From: Bacilli bacterium
GTDB taxonomy: Bacteria > Bacillota_I > Bacilli_A > RF39 > UBA660
Assembly (NCBI GenBank): GCA_028685445.1
Contig: JAQUDY010000019.1
Coordinates: 1 to 12,358 of the forward strand
Reading direction: 5' to 3'
Length of the DNA stretch: 12,358 nt
The notes beneath the pieces are model-generated. The model did not search any database, had not been told where the DNA came from, and saw only the letters and a list, made by a program, of their open reading frames with translations. This document shows, one piece after another, positions 1 through 6,466 of this stretch (positions are counted from its first letter, which is position 1; the number at the start of each line of letters is the position of its first letter). The translations under genes were made by a program, and so were the position numbers.

Positions 1-551
1 GAATCATCATCATTTGGTGACTCATTTGCTGTGATTTTTAATTCAATATTAACTCGTTCGTTTCCTGTTAAAGTAGTTGCTGCATATTCTAAAATGCGTT
101 CATCTTTTATTTCTAATTCTTCTAAAGCTTGTTCTTCTTTTCTAACAAATCTAGTTAAATTATATATTAAAGTGAAGATAAAACGATTTTCATATGTATT
201 AAAAGTCTCCTCAGAGCGCTCTATTAATATTTTCGAAGGTTGCACTTCCATTGTTTCTGGATCTATTTTCTCAATATAATGAGTATGTCTAGATAAATCT
301 TTAATACTCGCAACACTAACCTTTTTTGCTTTTTCGACTTTAACAACATCTTCTTCACGAACCAGAGCTAATTTTGGGTTACGGACAATATTATCAATAT
401 AAGGACAAGCTAACTCTATCTCATTTACCCATGCAAAGTTAATAGATTCACTTGAAAAATCTGATTGATAATACATTTGAGAATTTATTTTTTGGATAAA
501 ATTTTCACTTTTCTGATTTACTTCTTTATTTAATTTAAGTCCTTTTCCCAT
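1..551 (-). CDS. DUF2357-like partner of the McrB-like ATPase (3' end outside window)
   Basis: The frame begins at ATG 551 after a strong AAGGAAGG site, 18 nt after the ATPase stop, and stays open to position 1, giving 183 visible codons and a missing C-terminus. The protein begins MGKGLKLNKE. It has no signal or membrane segment and contains VQPSKILIERSEETFNTYENRF (about 103-124, quoted here in two overlapping parts: VQPSKILIERSEE and EETFNTYENRF). A TYENRF-type motif is what I associate with DUF2357 proteins, which accompany McrB-like ATPases and often carry a PD-(D/E)XK nuclease domain at the C-terminus. That region is outside the window, so nuclease activity cannot be judged. Together with the ATPase it forms an McrBC-like pair, although the setting is a surface-protein cluster rather than a restriction locus. 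The family call rests on pattern recall. Confidence 0.65.
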   Translation of the reverse strand, partial: MGKGLKLNKEVNQKSENFIQKINSQMYYQSDFSSESINFAWVNEIELACPYIDNIVRNPKLALVREEDVVKVEKAKKVSVASIKDLSRHTHYIEKIDPETMEVQPSKILIERSEETFNTYENRFIFTLIYNLTRFVRKEEQALEELEIKDERILEYAATTLTGNERVNIELKITANESPNDDD

Positions 552-569
552 CTTTAACCTTCCTTTTTA

Positions 570-2087
570 TTAAGCCGCTTTTTTTATTCTTTCTAAAAAT
601 TCAATACATTCTTTCATTTTTCCGTTTCCAAAAGTTTTATTTAAATAACTAATGAATGGATCAATTTCATCTCTTATAAATAAAATATTTATTTGCTCAA
701 ATTTACGAAATATTTTTTTAGCTATAAAATAATCAATTGCTTCAACTTCATCACCACCACAGGCTACATATACTGGTACAAAAGTATTTAACTGTTTTAA
801 AATACGATTACCAAACGCAACTCTAAAGTGTTTAATTACATAATCATCCATCTCTTCTACTTTCTTTAAGCTATCAGCTGAGATTGGATATTCTTCTGTT
901 GCGCTGATAAATAACTTCTCTAAATAAGTAGAATTTATATCTATCGCATCTTGCTCACGGCATGTAAATGGCGTTACCTTAGTATTTATATCAATTGGCA
1001 TTGCTCTATCATAAACTTTGTCTGTGACCATGAATGTAGAGTCATCATTATTTATTGTTCCGATATACCATAAATTTTCTGGTAGTCTTAATTTTCCTTG
1101 TAAAATATGTTCTGGATCATCTGGCCAACCATTGGTTACTAATTCAATAATCCATTCTTCTCTTGATGGCATTTCTAAGATTGATAACATTTCTGCGAAA
1201 TAATATTCAACTCTTGCTATGTTCATTTCATCTAATATAACTGTATGAACATCATCTGTATATCCCGCTCTATATAACTCAGCTAAAACATCTGATTCAT
1301 TAAATTTTTTAGTAAACTCGTTAAAATAGCCTAATAATTCTGTTTTATCTCTCCATGATGGCTCAACTGAAGCTATACATGAATCATTATTAACAAATTT
1401 TCCCCAAGCATATGCTAAAGATGTTTTACCAGTACCAGAAATACCTTGTAATATTACTAAGCGACCACAAGCTAAACCTGCTACAAATGACCTTAATAAT
1501 GCCGCATCATAATACAACTTTAGCTTAGAAGCATTAAAACACCTGAAATTATCTATAAGTTCAGCTAAAGTCATATTGTTTGGATATTTTTTAACTTTAT
1601 AATCTTTCATTTGGTTATCTATTTGAGTTAATTTTGGAAAGCGTGAATCATCAGTATCAACTTCACCTTCTGGAGTTTCTTCTTCTGTTAATTCTTCTCC
1701 AGGTTTTAACCCTAATTGAGATACTTTCATTGCCATAATTTCATTTTTTTCTTTTAAAAGCTTATCCACTTGACTATTTAAATTATTAATTTCATCAAGC
1801 AGTTCTTCTTGATTAACTCTACTTCTACCAAATCTAATCATTTTTCTTACACCAAAAAACATTAAAAGAAGAATTGAAATTACAATTATAGCTAAAACAG
1901 CGATTGCCACTCCAACTAATACCCATTCAGCTCCATTAAAGCTTCCTTGATATCCTTGTAAAACAGACTTATACGTTTTTATATTCGACATTTGAACTAA
2001 GCCGTTCCAAAAGCCTTTTGCTATTGAACCAATGCCTCCAAAAAATATCGAAATAAATTCGTAAAAAAATCTAAAAAATGTGTCCAT
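570..2087 (-). CDS. Membrane-anchored McrB-like AAA+ ATPase
   Basis: The 505-residue protein has an N-terminal amphipathic region, a clear transmembrane segment (about 55-78), a basic stretch, a coiled coil (about 92-120) and an acidic linker (130-148). An AAA+ domain of the McrB type follows: Walker A GISGTGKTS (215-223), EPSWRDKTELLGYF, Walker B VILDEMN (283-289) followed by ARVEYYF, sensor-1 region GTINNDDSTF (343-352) and a candidate arginine finger in VYDRAMP (Arg361). All NTPase motifs look intact. McrB itself has an N-terminal DNA-binding domain rather than a membrane anchor, and that domain is absent here. The start codon overlaps the stop of the peptidase gene (TAATG), with an AGAGGGG site just upstream. 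The next gene, 18 nt downstream, is DUF2357-like, a known partner type of McrB-like ATPases. Hexameric ATPase activity at the membrane is inferred; NTP preference (GTP or ATP) cannot be read from sequence. Confidence 0.88.
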   Translation of the reverse strand: MDTFFRFFYEFISIFFGGIGSIAKGFWNGLVQMSNIKTYKSVLQGYQGSFNGAEWVLVGVAIAVLAIIVISILLLMFFGVRKMIRFGRSRVNQEELLDEINNLNSQVDKLLKEKNEIMAMKVSQLGLKPGEELTEEETPEGEVDTDDSRFPKLTQIDNQMKDYKVKKYPNNMTLAELIDNFRCFNASKLKLYYDAALLRSFVAGLACGRLVILQGISGTGKTSLAYAWGKFVNNDSCIASVEPSWRDKTELLGYFNEFTKKFNESDVLAELYRAGYTDDVHTVILDEMNIARVEYYFAEMLSILEMPSREEWIIELVTNGWPDDPEHILQGKLRLPENLWYIGTINNDDSTFMVTDKVYDRAMPIDINTKVTPFTCREQDAIDINSTYLEKLFISATEEYPISADSLKKVEEMDDYVIKHFRVAFGNRILKQLNTFVPVYVACGGDEVEAIDYFIAKKIFRKFEQINILFIRDEIDPFISYLNKTFGNGKMKECIEFLERIKKAA

Positions 2088-4267
2088 TACTTATCCCCCT
2101 CTAAGCTATTAAATTTATCGAAAACATCATCATATATAATTTTATGTTGTAAATCAGCTGGAATAAAGTCTTCGATTTTTTCTGTTAATTCTTCTGATTT
2201 ACCTATAAAAATAAACTGTGCTAAATATAAACAACTTCGATCTTTACTTAGAAGTTTATCTACTTCTTTAAAACCTATCGCAAATCTATAACCAAGACGG
2301 CGAAGTCTTCTTATAGCTTTTTTGTTTTCTATAATATCTTGAAAATCTATTAAAAACAATATATGAGATTTAGCATACTCATCATCAATTGCTTTTAATA
2401 AACCTTTTAATTTTTTTTCTTTACTATATAAACTTGATGATAAATTAACTATATATTTTTTTTCAAAGTCTAAATTCATCATGTCTTTTATAATAACAGA
2501 TAAAAGCATAATAGATAATACTGAAGTCTTATCTTCAGAAATAATTCCTTCTGAATATGTTTTATCAATAATATAATCACTATAAACTTTACTAAAGTTT
2601 ATATTATGTTCTATTTCAACAGTATGGAATTTTTTTCTGTTTTTTATTTGGTTAATATCTAAATAAAAGGTATTAGTTTCGAATTTATTTAAAAAATATT
2701 TTGTTATATCATCATAAGTTTTTTGAGATTTAATAATATCATTAACAAGAACATCTAGATTTTCTAAATCTAATTCTTTGTTATAACCAAGAATAGCATT
2801 TCTATAATATTCTCTTTTAGGGTTTATTCCAGAAATAGAATTTTTTCCTTGATCTAATCGTGCGAAAATTTTTAATATTTTTAGCTGCTTTTTTACTTTT
2901 TCTTCATACTTATTATCGCTTCCATTATATTCTTTAATCATCTCATCAGCAATGATTCCTAATATTTTGTCGATTTTAATTAATATACTCTTACCACGAT
3001 ATTCTAAATCTTTCTCACTAAAGTAATTATAATATCTAGCGTGGATATATGTTGTTGTTAAAATTGTTTTAATTGTTGGTTCATTTGTTTGAAGTTTTTC
3101 ATTATTTGAAATAAGGGTTACAATTTCATTTATCTCATCTTTTTTAATATTCATTATAGCATCGATAAGGTTTTTATTTCTTCTGGTGTTATTTTTTATT
3201 AAATCTAAATCAATTTGAGTTAGATCTTCTTCAACTTCTTCTTCTAAAGGTATTATTTCTTCTTCAACAGTATTATTCTCCACTTTGTTTTGTTCAGACA
3301 TTTCATACTCTGCTATTTCCATTAAAGTTGTATCTAGCTCACCTTCTGCTACTGGAATTATTCTAAAAAATTGAGTCTTTTCTAATTCATCTGCAACATA
3401 ATCATATTCTTCTAATTCTTCTCTATTATCTAAATCAGTTTCTATTGTTTCTAAATTATCTATTAAAGATTCTTCTGGCATGGAAACTTCAGTAATTTCA
3501 GAATCTTCTTTAACATTAGTAGCTTCAGTTAATGATTCTTCGTTTATTAATATTTCATTAGATGGTTCTTTTTCATCGATAATTAATAATTCTTCTTTTT
3601 CAGGACTATTTTCTACAACTATATAATCATCAGTTATATTTGCAGCTTCTAACTTTGGCAAGATACTTTCTTTCATAATCTTTTTATTTTTAGATTCTTT
3701 TTTATTAAATTTTTTTAGCGCATTTAAACTAACGCTCTTTATTTTTTTAGTTATTTTATTTGATGTTTTTCGTTCCTTTGATAAAGAGTCAATTAAATAT
3801 AAAACAACAATTAACATTGTTATAACAATTGGGTTAAATAAAGTACTTCTTAAAAAACCAAAACCAGGTAATGTTTTTACAACTTTACCTACAACTTGAG
3901 AATGATCAACTGGTTCATCTTTACCTGTATTATTATCTCCTTGAGTAATATAAGTTCCTTTATGAATTTCCACAACTCTATGAGTTATATAATCATCTTT
4001 AACTTTAAATGTAATAATGTCTTTTAATTGAACTTTAGGATTTAATTTTACTATGACCCAATCTCCACTAGAGATAATATCTTTCATGCTATCAGTTTGA
4101 ACTTCAAACATTGAATATCCAAAAAAATTTGCATAGTCATGATTTAATATTTTTATTTGTACTCCAACATAAATTGAAAACATCAAAACTATACTAAATA
4201 ATGCGATTAAAGCATTCAAAAAATAATTTATAATTTTTTCTTTTGAAAGGTTTTTATTTAACGCCAT
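2087..4267 (-). CDS. SipW-type signal peptidase fused to a cytoplasmic degenerate EAL-like domain
   Basis: The N-terminal part of this 726-residue protein is a signal peptidase I of the SipW/ER type: a membrane segment (about 15-37), the catalytic Ser60-Met61 in TDSMKD followed by SSGDW, His96 in ITHRVV in place of the bacterial Lys, Asp111 in QGDNN, and a second membrane segment (about 146-161). Ordinary SipW proteins end soon after this point, near 190 residues. Here a Lys-rich stretch (162-200), consistent with a cytoplasmic side, leads to a very acidic linker (about 217-350), a helical region (360-540) and a terminal domain (about 545-720). That last domain resembles EAL domains (SEGIIS, IVNLSSSLYS, then IRRLRRLGYRFAI) but lacks the EAL and DDFG catalytic motifs, so it is probably not a cyclic-di-GMP phosphodiesterase. 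The expected substrates are the exported proteins of the preceding operon. Its TAA overlaps the ATG of the ATPase gene by 1 nt. Confidence 0.85.
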   Translation of the reverse strand: MALNKNLSKEKIINYFLNALIALFSIVLMFSIYVGVQIKILNHDYANFFGYSMFEVQTDSMKDIISSGDWVIVKLNPKVQLKDIITFKVKDDYITHRVVEIHKGTYITQGDNNTGKDEPVDHSQVVGKVVKTLPGFGFLRSTLFNPIVITMLIVVLYLIDSLSKERKTSNKITKKIKSVSLNALKKFNKKESKNKKIMKESILPKLEAANITDDYIVVENSPEKEELLIIDEKEPSNEILINEESLTEATNVKEDSEITEVSMPEESLIDNLETIETDLDNREELEEYDYVADELEKTQFFRIIPVAEGELDTTLMEIAEYEMSEQNKVENNTVEEEIIPLEEEVEEDLTQIDLDLIKNNTRRNKNLIDAIMNIKKDEINEIVTLISNNEKLQTNEPTIKTILTTTYIHARYYNYFSEKDLEYRGKSILIKIDKILGIIADEMIKEYNGSDNKYEEKVKKQLKILKIFARLDQGKNSISGINPKREYYRNAILGYNKELDLENLDVLVNDIIKSQKTYDDITKYFLNKFETNTFYLDINQIKNRKKFHTVEIEHNINFSKVYSDYIIDKTYSEGIISEDKTSVLSIMLLSVIIKDMMNLDFEKKYIVNLSSSLYSKEKKLKGLLKAIDDEYAKSHILFLIDFQDIIENKKAIRRLRRLGYRFAIGFKEVDKLLSKDRSCLYLAQFIFIGKSEELTEKIEDFIPADLQHKIIYDDVFDKFNSLEGDK

Positions 4268-4299
4268 AATATCTTCCGTCCTATTTTATTCTACATATT

Positions 4300-4329
4300 A
4301 TTTTACCATATATTTTGACCTTTTGTAAA
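4300..4329 (-). promoter_or_regulatory. Promoter of the peptidase-ATPase operon
   Basis: TTTACA (4329-4324), an 18-bp spacer and TAAAAT (4305-4300) with an extended TGG just before the -10 (4308-4306) form a convincing sigma-A-type promoter. The predicted start is near 4293, about 25 nt before ATG 4267. It lies directly after the upstream terminator, so this block is an independent transcription unit. Confidence 0.7.
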
Positions 4330-4352
4330 TCTATTTGTCGAATTTTAGATTT
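4327..4352. promoter_or_regulatory. Possible operator: inverted repeat next to the -35 box
   Basis: The arms AAATCTA (4327-4333) and TAGATTT (4346-4352) are perfect inverted copies separated by 12 bases, and one arm overlaps the -35 hexamer of the peptidase-ATPase operon. That is a good place for a repressor or activator site. A 7-bp repeat is easily found by chance in DNA this AT-rich, so this is a weak call. Confidence 0.25.
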
Positions 4353-4381
4353 TTTTGAGAATAAAATTTTTTGTTGAAAAT

Positions 4382-4408
4382 AAAAAAGTAGAATTTTTTC
4401 TACTTTTT
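4382..4408 (-). terminator. Rho-independent terminator overlapping the stop codon
   Basis: Read on the minus strand, AAAAAGTAGAA (4408-4398) pairs perfectly with TTCTACTTTTT (4393-4383) around a 4-nt loop and runs into a six-T stretch, then A and TTTT. The TAG stop of the signal-peptidase-like gene (4402-4400) lies inside the upstream arm, so translation termination and hairpin formation occupy the same bases. Confidence 0.8.
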
Positions 4409-4927
4409 ATTAGCTTCTGGTTTACCATATTTAATTTCAACAATAATTGCGTATAATTCATATATAAATAATAAGAAACTTGGAATTAATATAACAAATA
4501 GGAATCCCCACTGAGATTGAACTAATCCATAATAATGTCCTATATTATTATATATCTTCTCTGTTTTACCTAAAACTAAATCCATTTGATAAGATGCACC
4601 ATTTTCAAATGAAATAGCATCATTATCTGGGTGAAGATCACCAATTATTCCTAAATCAATTACAGGAGAACCATCTCTTTTAATTTTATAAACAAAAATT
4701 TCGTCACCTATTTCAATTTCTGAAAGTTTTGGTTTTTTAGTTATTACTAAATCTCCTTTTAAATATTTATCTGAACTAATTTCACTTCTAATTACAACAA
4801 AAGTCTTATCATCGAACTGTGTTGAACCATATTTATTTATATTAAGCATAAGTATTGTGTTTATGATTACAAACAAAAAGTATGTTACAGCTAAAATTCC
4901 AAATATTATTTTCTTAATTACTTTCAT
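4400..4927 (-). CDS. Signal-peptidase-like membrane protein, probably catalytically inactive
   Basis: Starting at ATG 4927, the product has 175 residues; a longer frame from 4972 is unlikely because it overlaps the promoter. It has the SipW layout: a transmembrane segment at about 3-28, an extracytoplasmic domain, and a second segment at about 140-163. The domain aligns with the SipW-type peptidase encoded next door: KGDLVI (57-62) with SSGDWVI, IGDEIF with KDIITF, VLGK (118-121) with VVGK, and a hydrophobic end. The catalytic residues do not match. The Ser-Met pair is replaced by a stretch reading RSEISSDK with altered spacing to the GD, the ITHR histidine corresponds to VIDL, and the QGDNN aspartate corresponds to FENGA. 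It is probably a pseudo-peptidase that binds substrates or partners. A changed but active enzyme cannot be excluded, since the alignment was done by eye. A terminator follows directly. Confidence 0.75.
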   Translation of the reverse strand: MKVIKKIIFGILAVTYFLFVIINTILMLNINKYGSTQFDDKTFVVIRSEISSDKYLKGDLVITKKPKLSEIEIGDEIFVYKIKRDGSPVIDLGIIGDLHPDNDAISFENGASYQMDLVLGKTEKIYNNIGHYYGLVQSQWGFLFVILIPSFLLFIYELYAIIVEIKYGKPEANKK

Positions 4928-4930
4928 TTT

Positions 4931-4937
4931 ACCACCT
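4931..4937 (-). promoter_or_regulatory. Shine-Dalgarno site that fixes the start at 4927
   Basis: AGGTGGT on the minus strand lies 3 nt before ATG 4927. The more upstream in-frame ATG at 4972 has no comparable site and falls within the predicted -35 box. Confidence 0.8.
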
Positions 4938-4943
4938 ATTTTA

Positions 4944-4972
4944 ATAATATCACACTTATATTTAGATATCAA
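4944..4972 (-). promoter_or_regulatory. Internal promoter for the signal-peptidase-like gene
   Basis: The minus strand shows TTGATA (4972-4967), a 17-bp spacer and TATTAT (4949-4944), with an extended TG at 4952-4951. This is a near-consensus sigma-A-type promoter in the gap after the 296-residue gene. Transcription would start near 4937, leaving a leader of only about 10 nt that begins at the Shine-Dalgarno site. The promoter covers the more upstream ATG at 4972, which argues that ATG 4927 is the true start. It would let the peptidase-like gene be expressed apart from the structural genes. Confidence 0.7.
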
Positions 4973-5012
4973 TTTCTTTGTTATTTATTGTCGTTTTTCT
5001 TTTACATTATTA

Positions 5013-5903
5013 CTAATTTTGACAATCATTTAATATGAAATCTTTTAATGTGATTGCTGTTAATTCTTTCTTATAAAAAGTTAATGAAGTAGAGGAATTT
5101 GATCCTAAAGAAATGTCTATTTCATTTATGTAATTGTTATTATCAACAATGTAAGAGTCATATAAATCTACATTTTCTTCTATAATTAAATCGTTAGTAT
5201 CCCATTTTAAATTGAGGCATTTTTCAACATCTAAGAAATTAGATATAATATAGTGTCCATAATGTTCAAAATTATTAAATTTAACTTCTAATGTGGGATT
5301 TTCTTTTTTATGTAAAATATATCTTCCTTTTAGTGTTTTTTTATAAGGAGAAGTACTTATTACTTCAATAAAAACTTCAACTTCATCTAACACATATTCA
5401 GGATCTGTTAATTCTATCTCAAAGGATAAAGTAGATAAAGCAACTTGATCTTTCCACTCATAATCTTCTAATTCACATTCTTTTTTATTATAATTTGAAA
5501 CATCTACTTCGTCTTCTTTATTATTAATACATGATTGATATGATGTTAAAACACCGTTTGCAATTGATTCATTAGTTTCATTTAGATTGCATTTTGCATG
5601 CAATCCAGCCTCTCCAATAATTCTGCAAGATACTTCATAATCTATATCATATTTAGTAATTAAATGTTCATTTTTACTATTGTTTATCGTAAAGAATATT
5701 TTTTCTTGATTCCAATCATTTATAATATTCTCTTTAATTTTAGAATCTAGTTCCGAACTAGAAAAATAAAACTCTTGAGATTTCAAATGATATTCCCACG
5801 CTATATCTTTGACATATTTTGCTAAAGTCATTGTTAAGCTTAGAAATACTCCTGTTATTGTCACTATAAATAATAATATTAAATATTTTTTTATGTTTTT
5901 CAT
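5013..5903 (-). CDS. Exported Cys-containing protein, probable SipW-type substrate
   Basis: The 296-residue product begins MKNIKKY and has one hydrophobic signal or anchor (about residues 7-28, ending TMTLAKYVK). After it comes WEYHLKSQEFYFSSSEL. I recall a similar W-Y-LKS-FYFSS signature at the start of the mature part of exported proteins found beside SipW genes in gut Bacillota. The remainder is predicted beta-rich and contains six cysteines (in EVSCR, HAKCN, QSCIN, KECEL, EKCLN and NDCQN), a high number for an AT-rich bacterium of this type, which suggests extracellular disulfides. No enzymatic motif is visible. The start is set by a GAGGT site 9 nt upstream. It is the third gene of the surface operon, and 85 nt with a second promoter separate it from the next gene. 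It may be a minor fibre subunit or anchor; the function is unproven. Confidence 0.75.
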   Translation of the reverse strand: MKNIKKYLILLFIVTITGVFLSLTMTLAKYVKDIAWEYHLKSQEFYFSSSELDSKIKENIINDWNQEKIFFTINNSKNEHLITKYDIDYEVSCRIIGEAGLHAKCNLNETNESIANGVLTSYQSCINNKEDEVDVSNYNKKECELEDYEWKDQVALSTLSFEIELTDPEYVLDEVEVFIEVISTSPYKKTLKGRYILHKKENPTLEVKFNNFEHYGHYIISNFLDVEKCLNLKWDTNDLIIEENVDLYDSYIVDNNNYINEIDISLGSNSSTSLTFYKKELTAITLKDFILNDCQN

Positions 5904-5917
5904 TTATAAAACCTCAT

Positions 5918-6457
5918 TTAAATTTTCTGCCATGATTTTAATTCTAAATTAATAAAATCTACTAATCCAGAGTAAGCCTCACTATTAAACTCTTCTGGGA
6001 ATTTTAACCTTAATTTATATTTATTTGTTTCTTTTATAGAATTATTAAGTTCTTCTTCTGGCATAGAACAAACTAGTTCGTTTAACTCATTACGAGAAAA
6101 TGATTCATCACAAGTTCCTAATAAGACTTCTGAAGACCCCTCTGTTTTATAAAGCTCTATAATAAGAGGAATAAAATGATAAGTTTTTATTATTATTTGA
6201 TACTCCGTATTTACATTACTTTGCTTCTCTTCTAAATAATTAACAACTTCAAATAAATGATTAGTTTCGTTTCCTGGTAACATCTCACTAATAGGTATAT
6301 TTATATCTGATTCATGGTTTGCTTCAAAAATAAACGTTGCTATTTCTTGATTTGGCGTTACTAATTGCGTACTTGAATTAAAAACTGAATATGTTATCCC
6401 AGAAGTAAATACTGACAAAGATAATATGACTAATATAATAATTATTCTTTTTTTCAT
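5918..6457 (-). CDS. TasA/camelysin-like exported protein, probable SipW substrate
   Basis: The 179-residue product has a short basic N-terminus (MKKR), a hydrophobic signal (about residues 5-25, ILVILSLSVFTSGITYSVF) and a mature beta-rich domain. The start of the mature part (TYSVFNSST, then IATFIFEA and ISEMLPGNE followed by FEVVNY) matches the pattern I know from SipW-processed TasA/CalY (camelysin) relatives, where an AxFxxx strand and an MxPG turn follow the signal. The C-terminal part (KYKLRLKFPEEFNSEAYSG, then D and LKSW) also fits that family. Two cysteines (in GTCDES and LVCSM) could form a disulfide outside the cell. In Bacillus, TasA forms extracellular fibres; a similar fibre or coat role is inferred. 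A GAGGT ribosome site precedes the ATG. The gene is 9 nt after the surface-protein gene and 14 nt before the next one. No metalloprotease HExxH motif is visible. Confidence 0.75.
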   Translation of the reverse strand: MKKRIIIILVILSLSVFTSGITYSVFNSSTQLVTPNQEIATFIFEANHESDINIPISEMLPGNETNHLFEVVNYLEEKQSNVNTEYQIIIKTYHFIPLIIELYKTEGSSEVLLGTCDESFSRNELNELVCSMPEEELNNSIKETNKYKLRLKFPEEFNSEAYSGLVDFINLELKSWQKI

Positions 6458-6466
6458 TTTTACCTC

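Noticed and set aside
31..1203. Plus-strand frames at 31-279 and 1018-1203
   Set aside because: They are antisense to the DUF2357-like and ATPase genes, whose protein motifs are clear. The translations show no recognisable domain.
1..2087. Classical McrBC restriction system
   Set aside because: The ATPase carries a membrane anchor in place of the DNA-binding domain, no methyltransferase is present, and the operon partner is a signal peptidase. Defence remains an alternative but is not the best reading.
2108..2635. Active cyclic-di-GMP phosphodiesterase
   Set aside because: The EAL signature and the DDFG loop are not present, so only a degenerate EAL-like fold is proposed.
4928..4972. Longer start for the signal-peptidase-like protein at ATG 4972
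   Set aside because: No ribosome site precedes it, its bases form the predicted -35 box, and the N-terminal extension would put a charged stretch before a normal signal-anchor start.
5918..6457. Metalloprotease activity (camelysin is listed in peptidase family M73)
   Set aside because: No HExxH or other convincing metal-binding motif is visible. Similarity is to the structural TasA/CalY pattern only.
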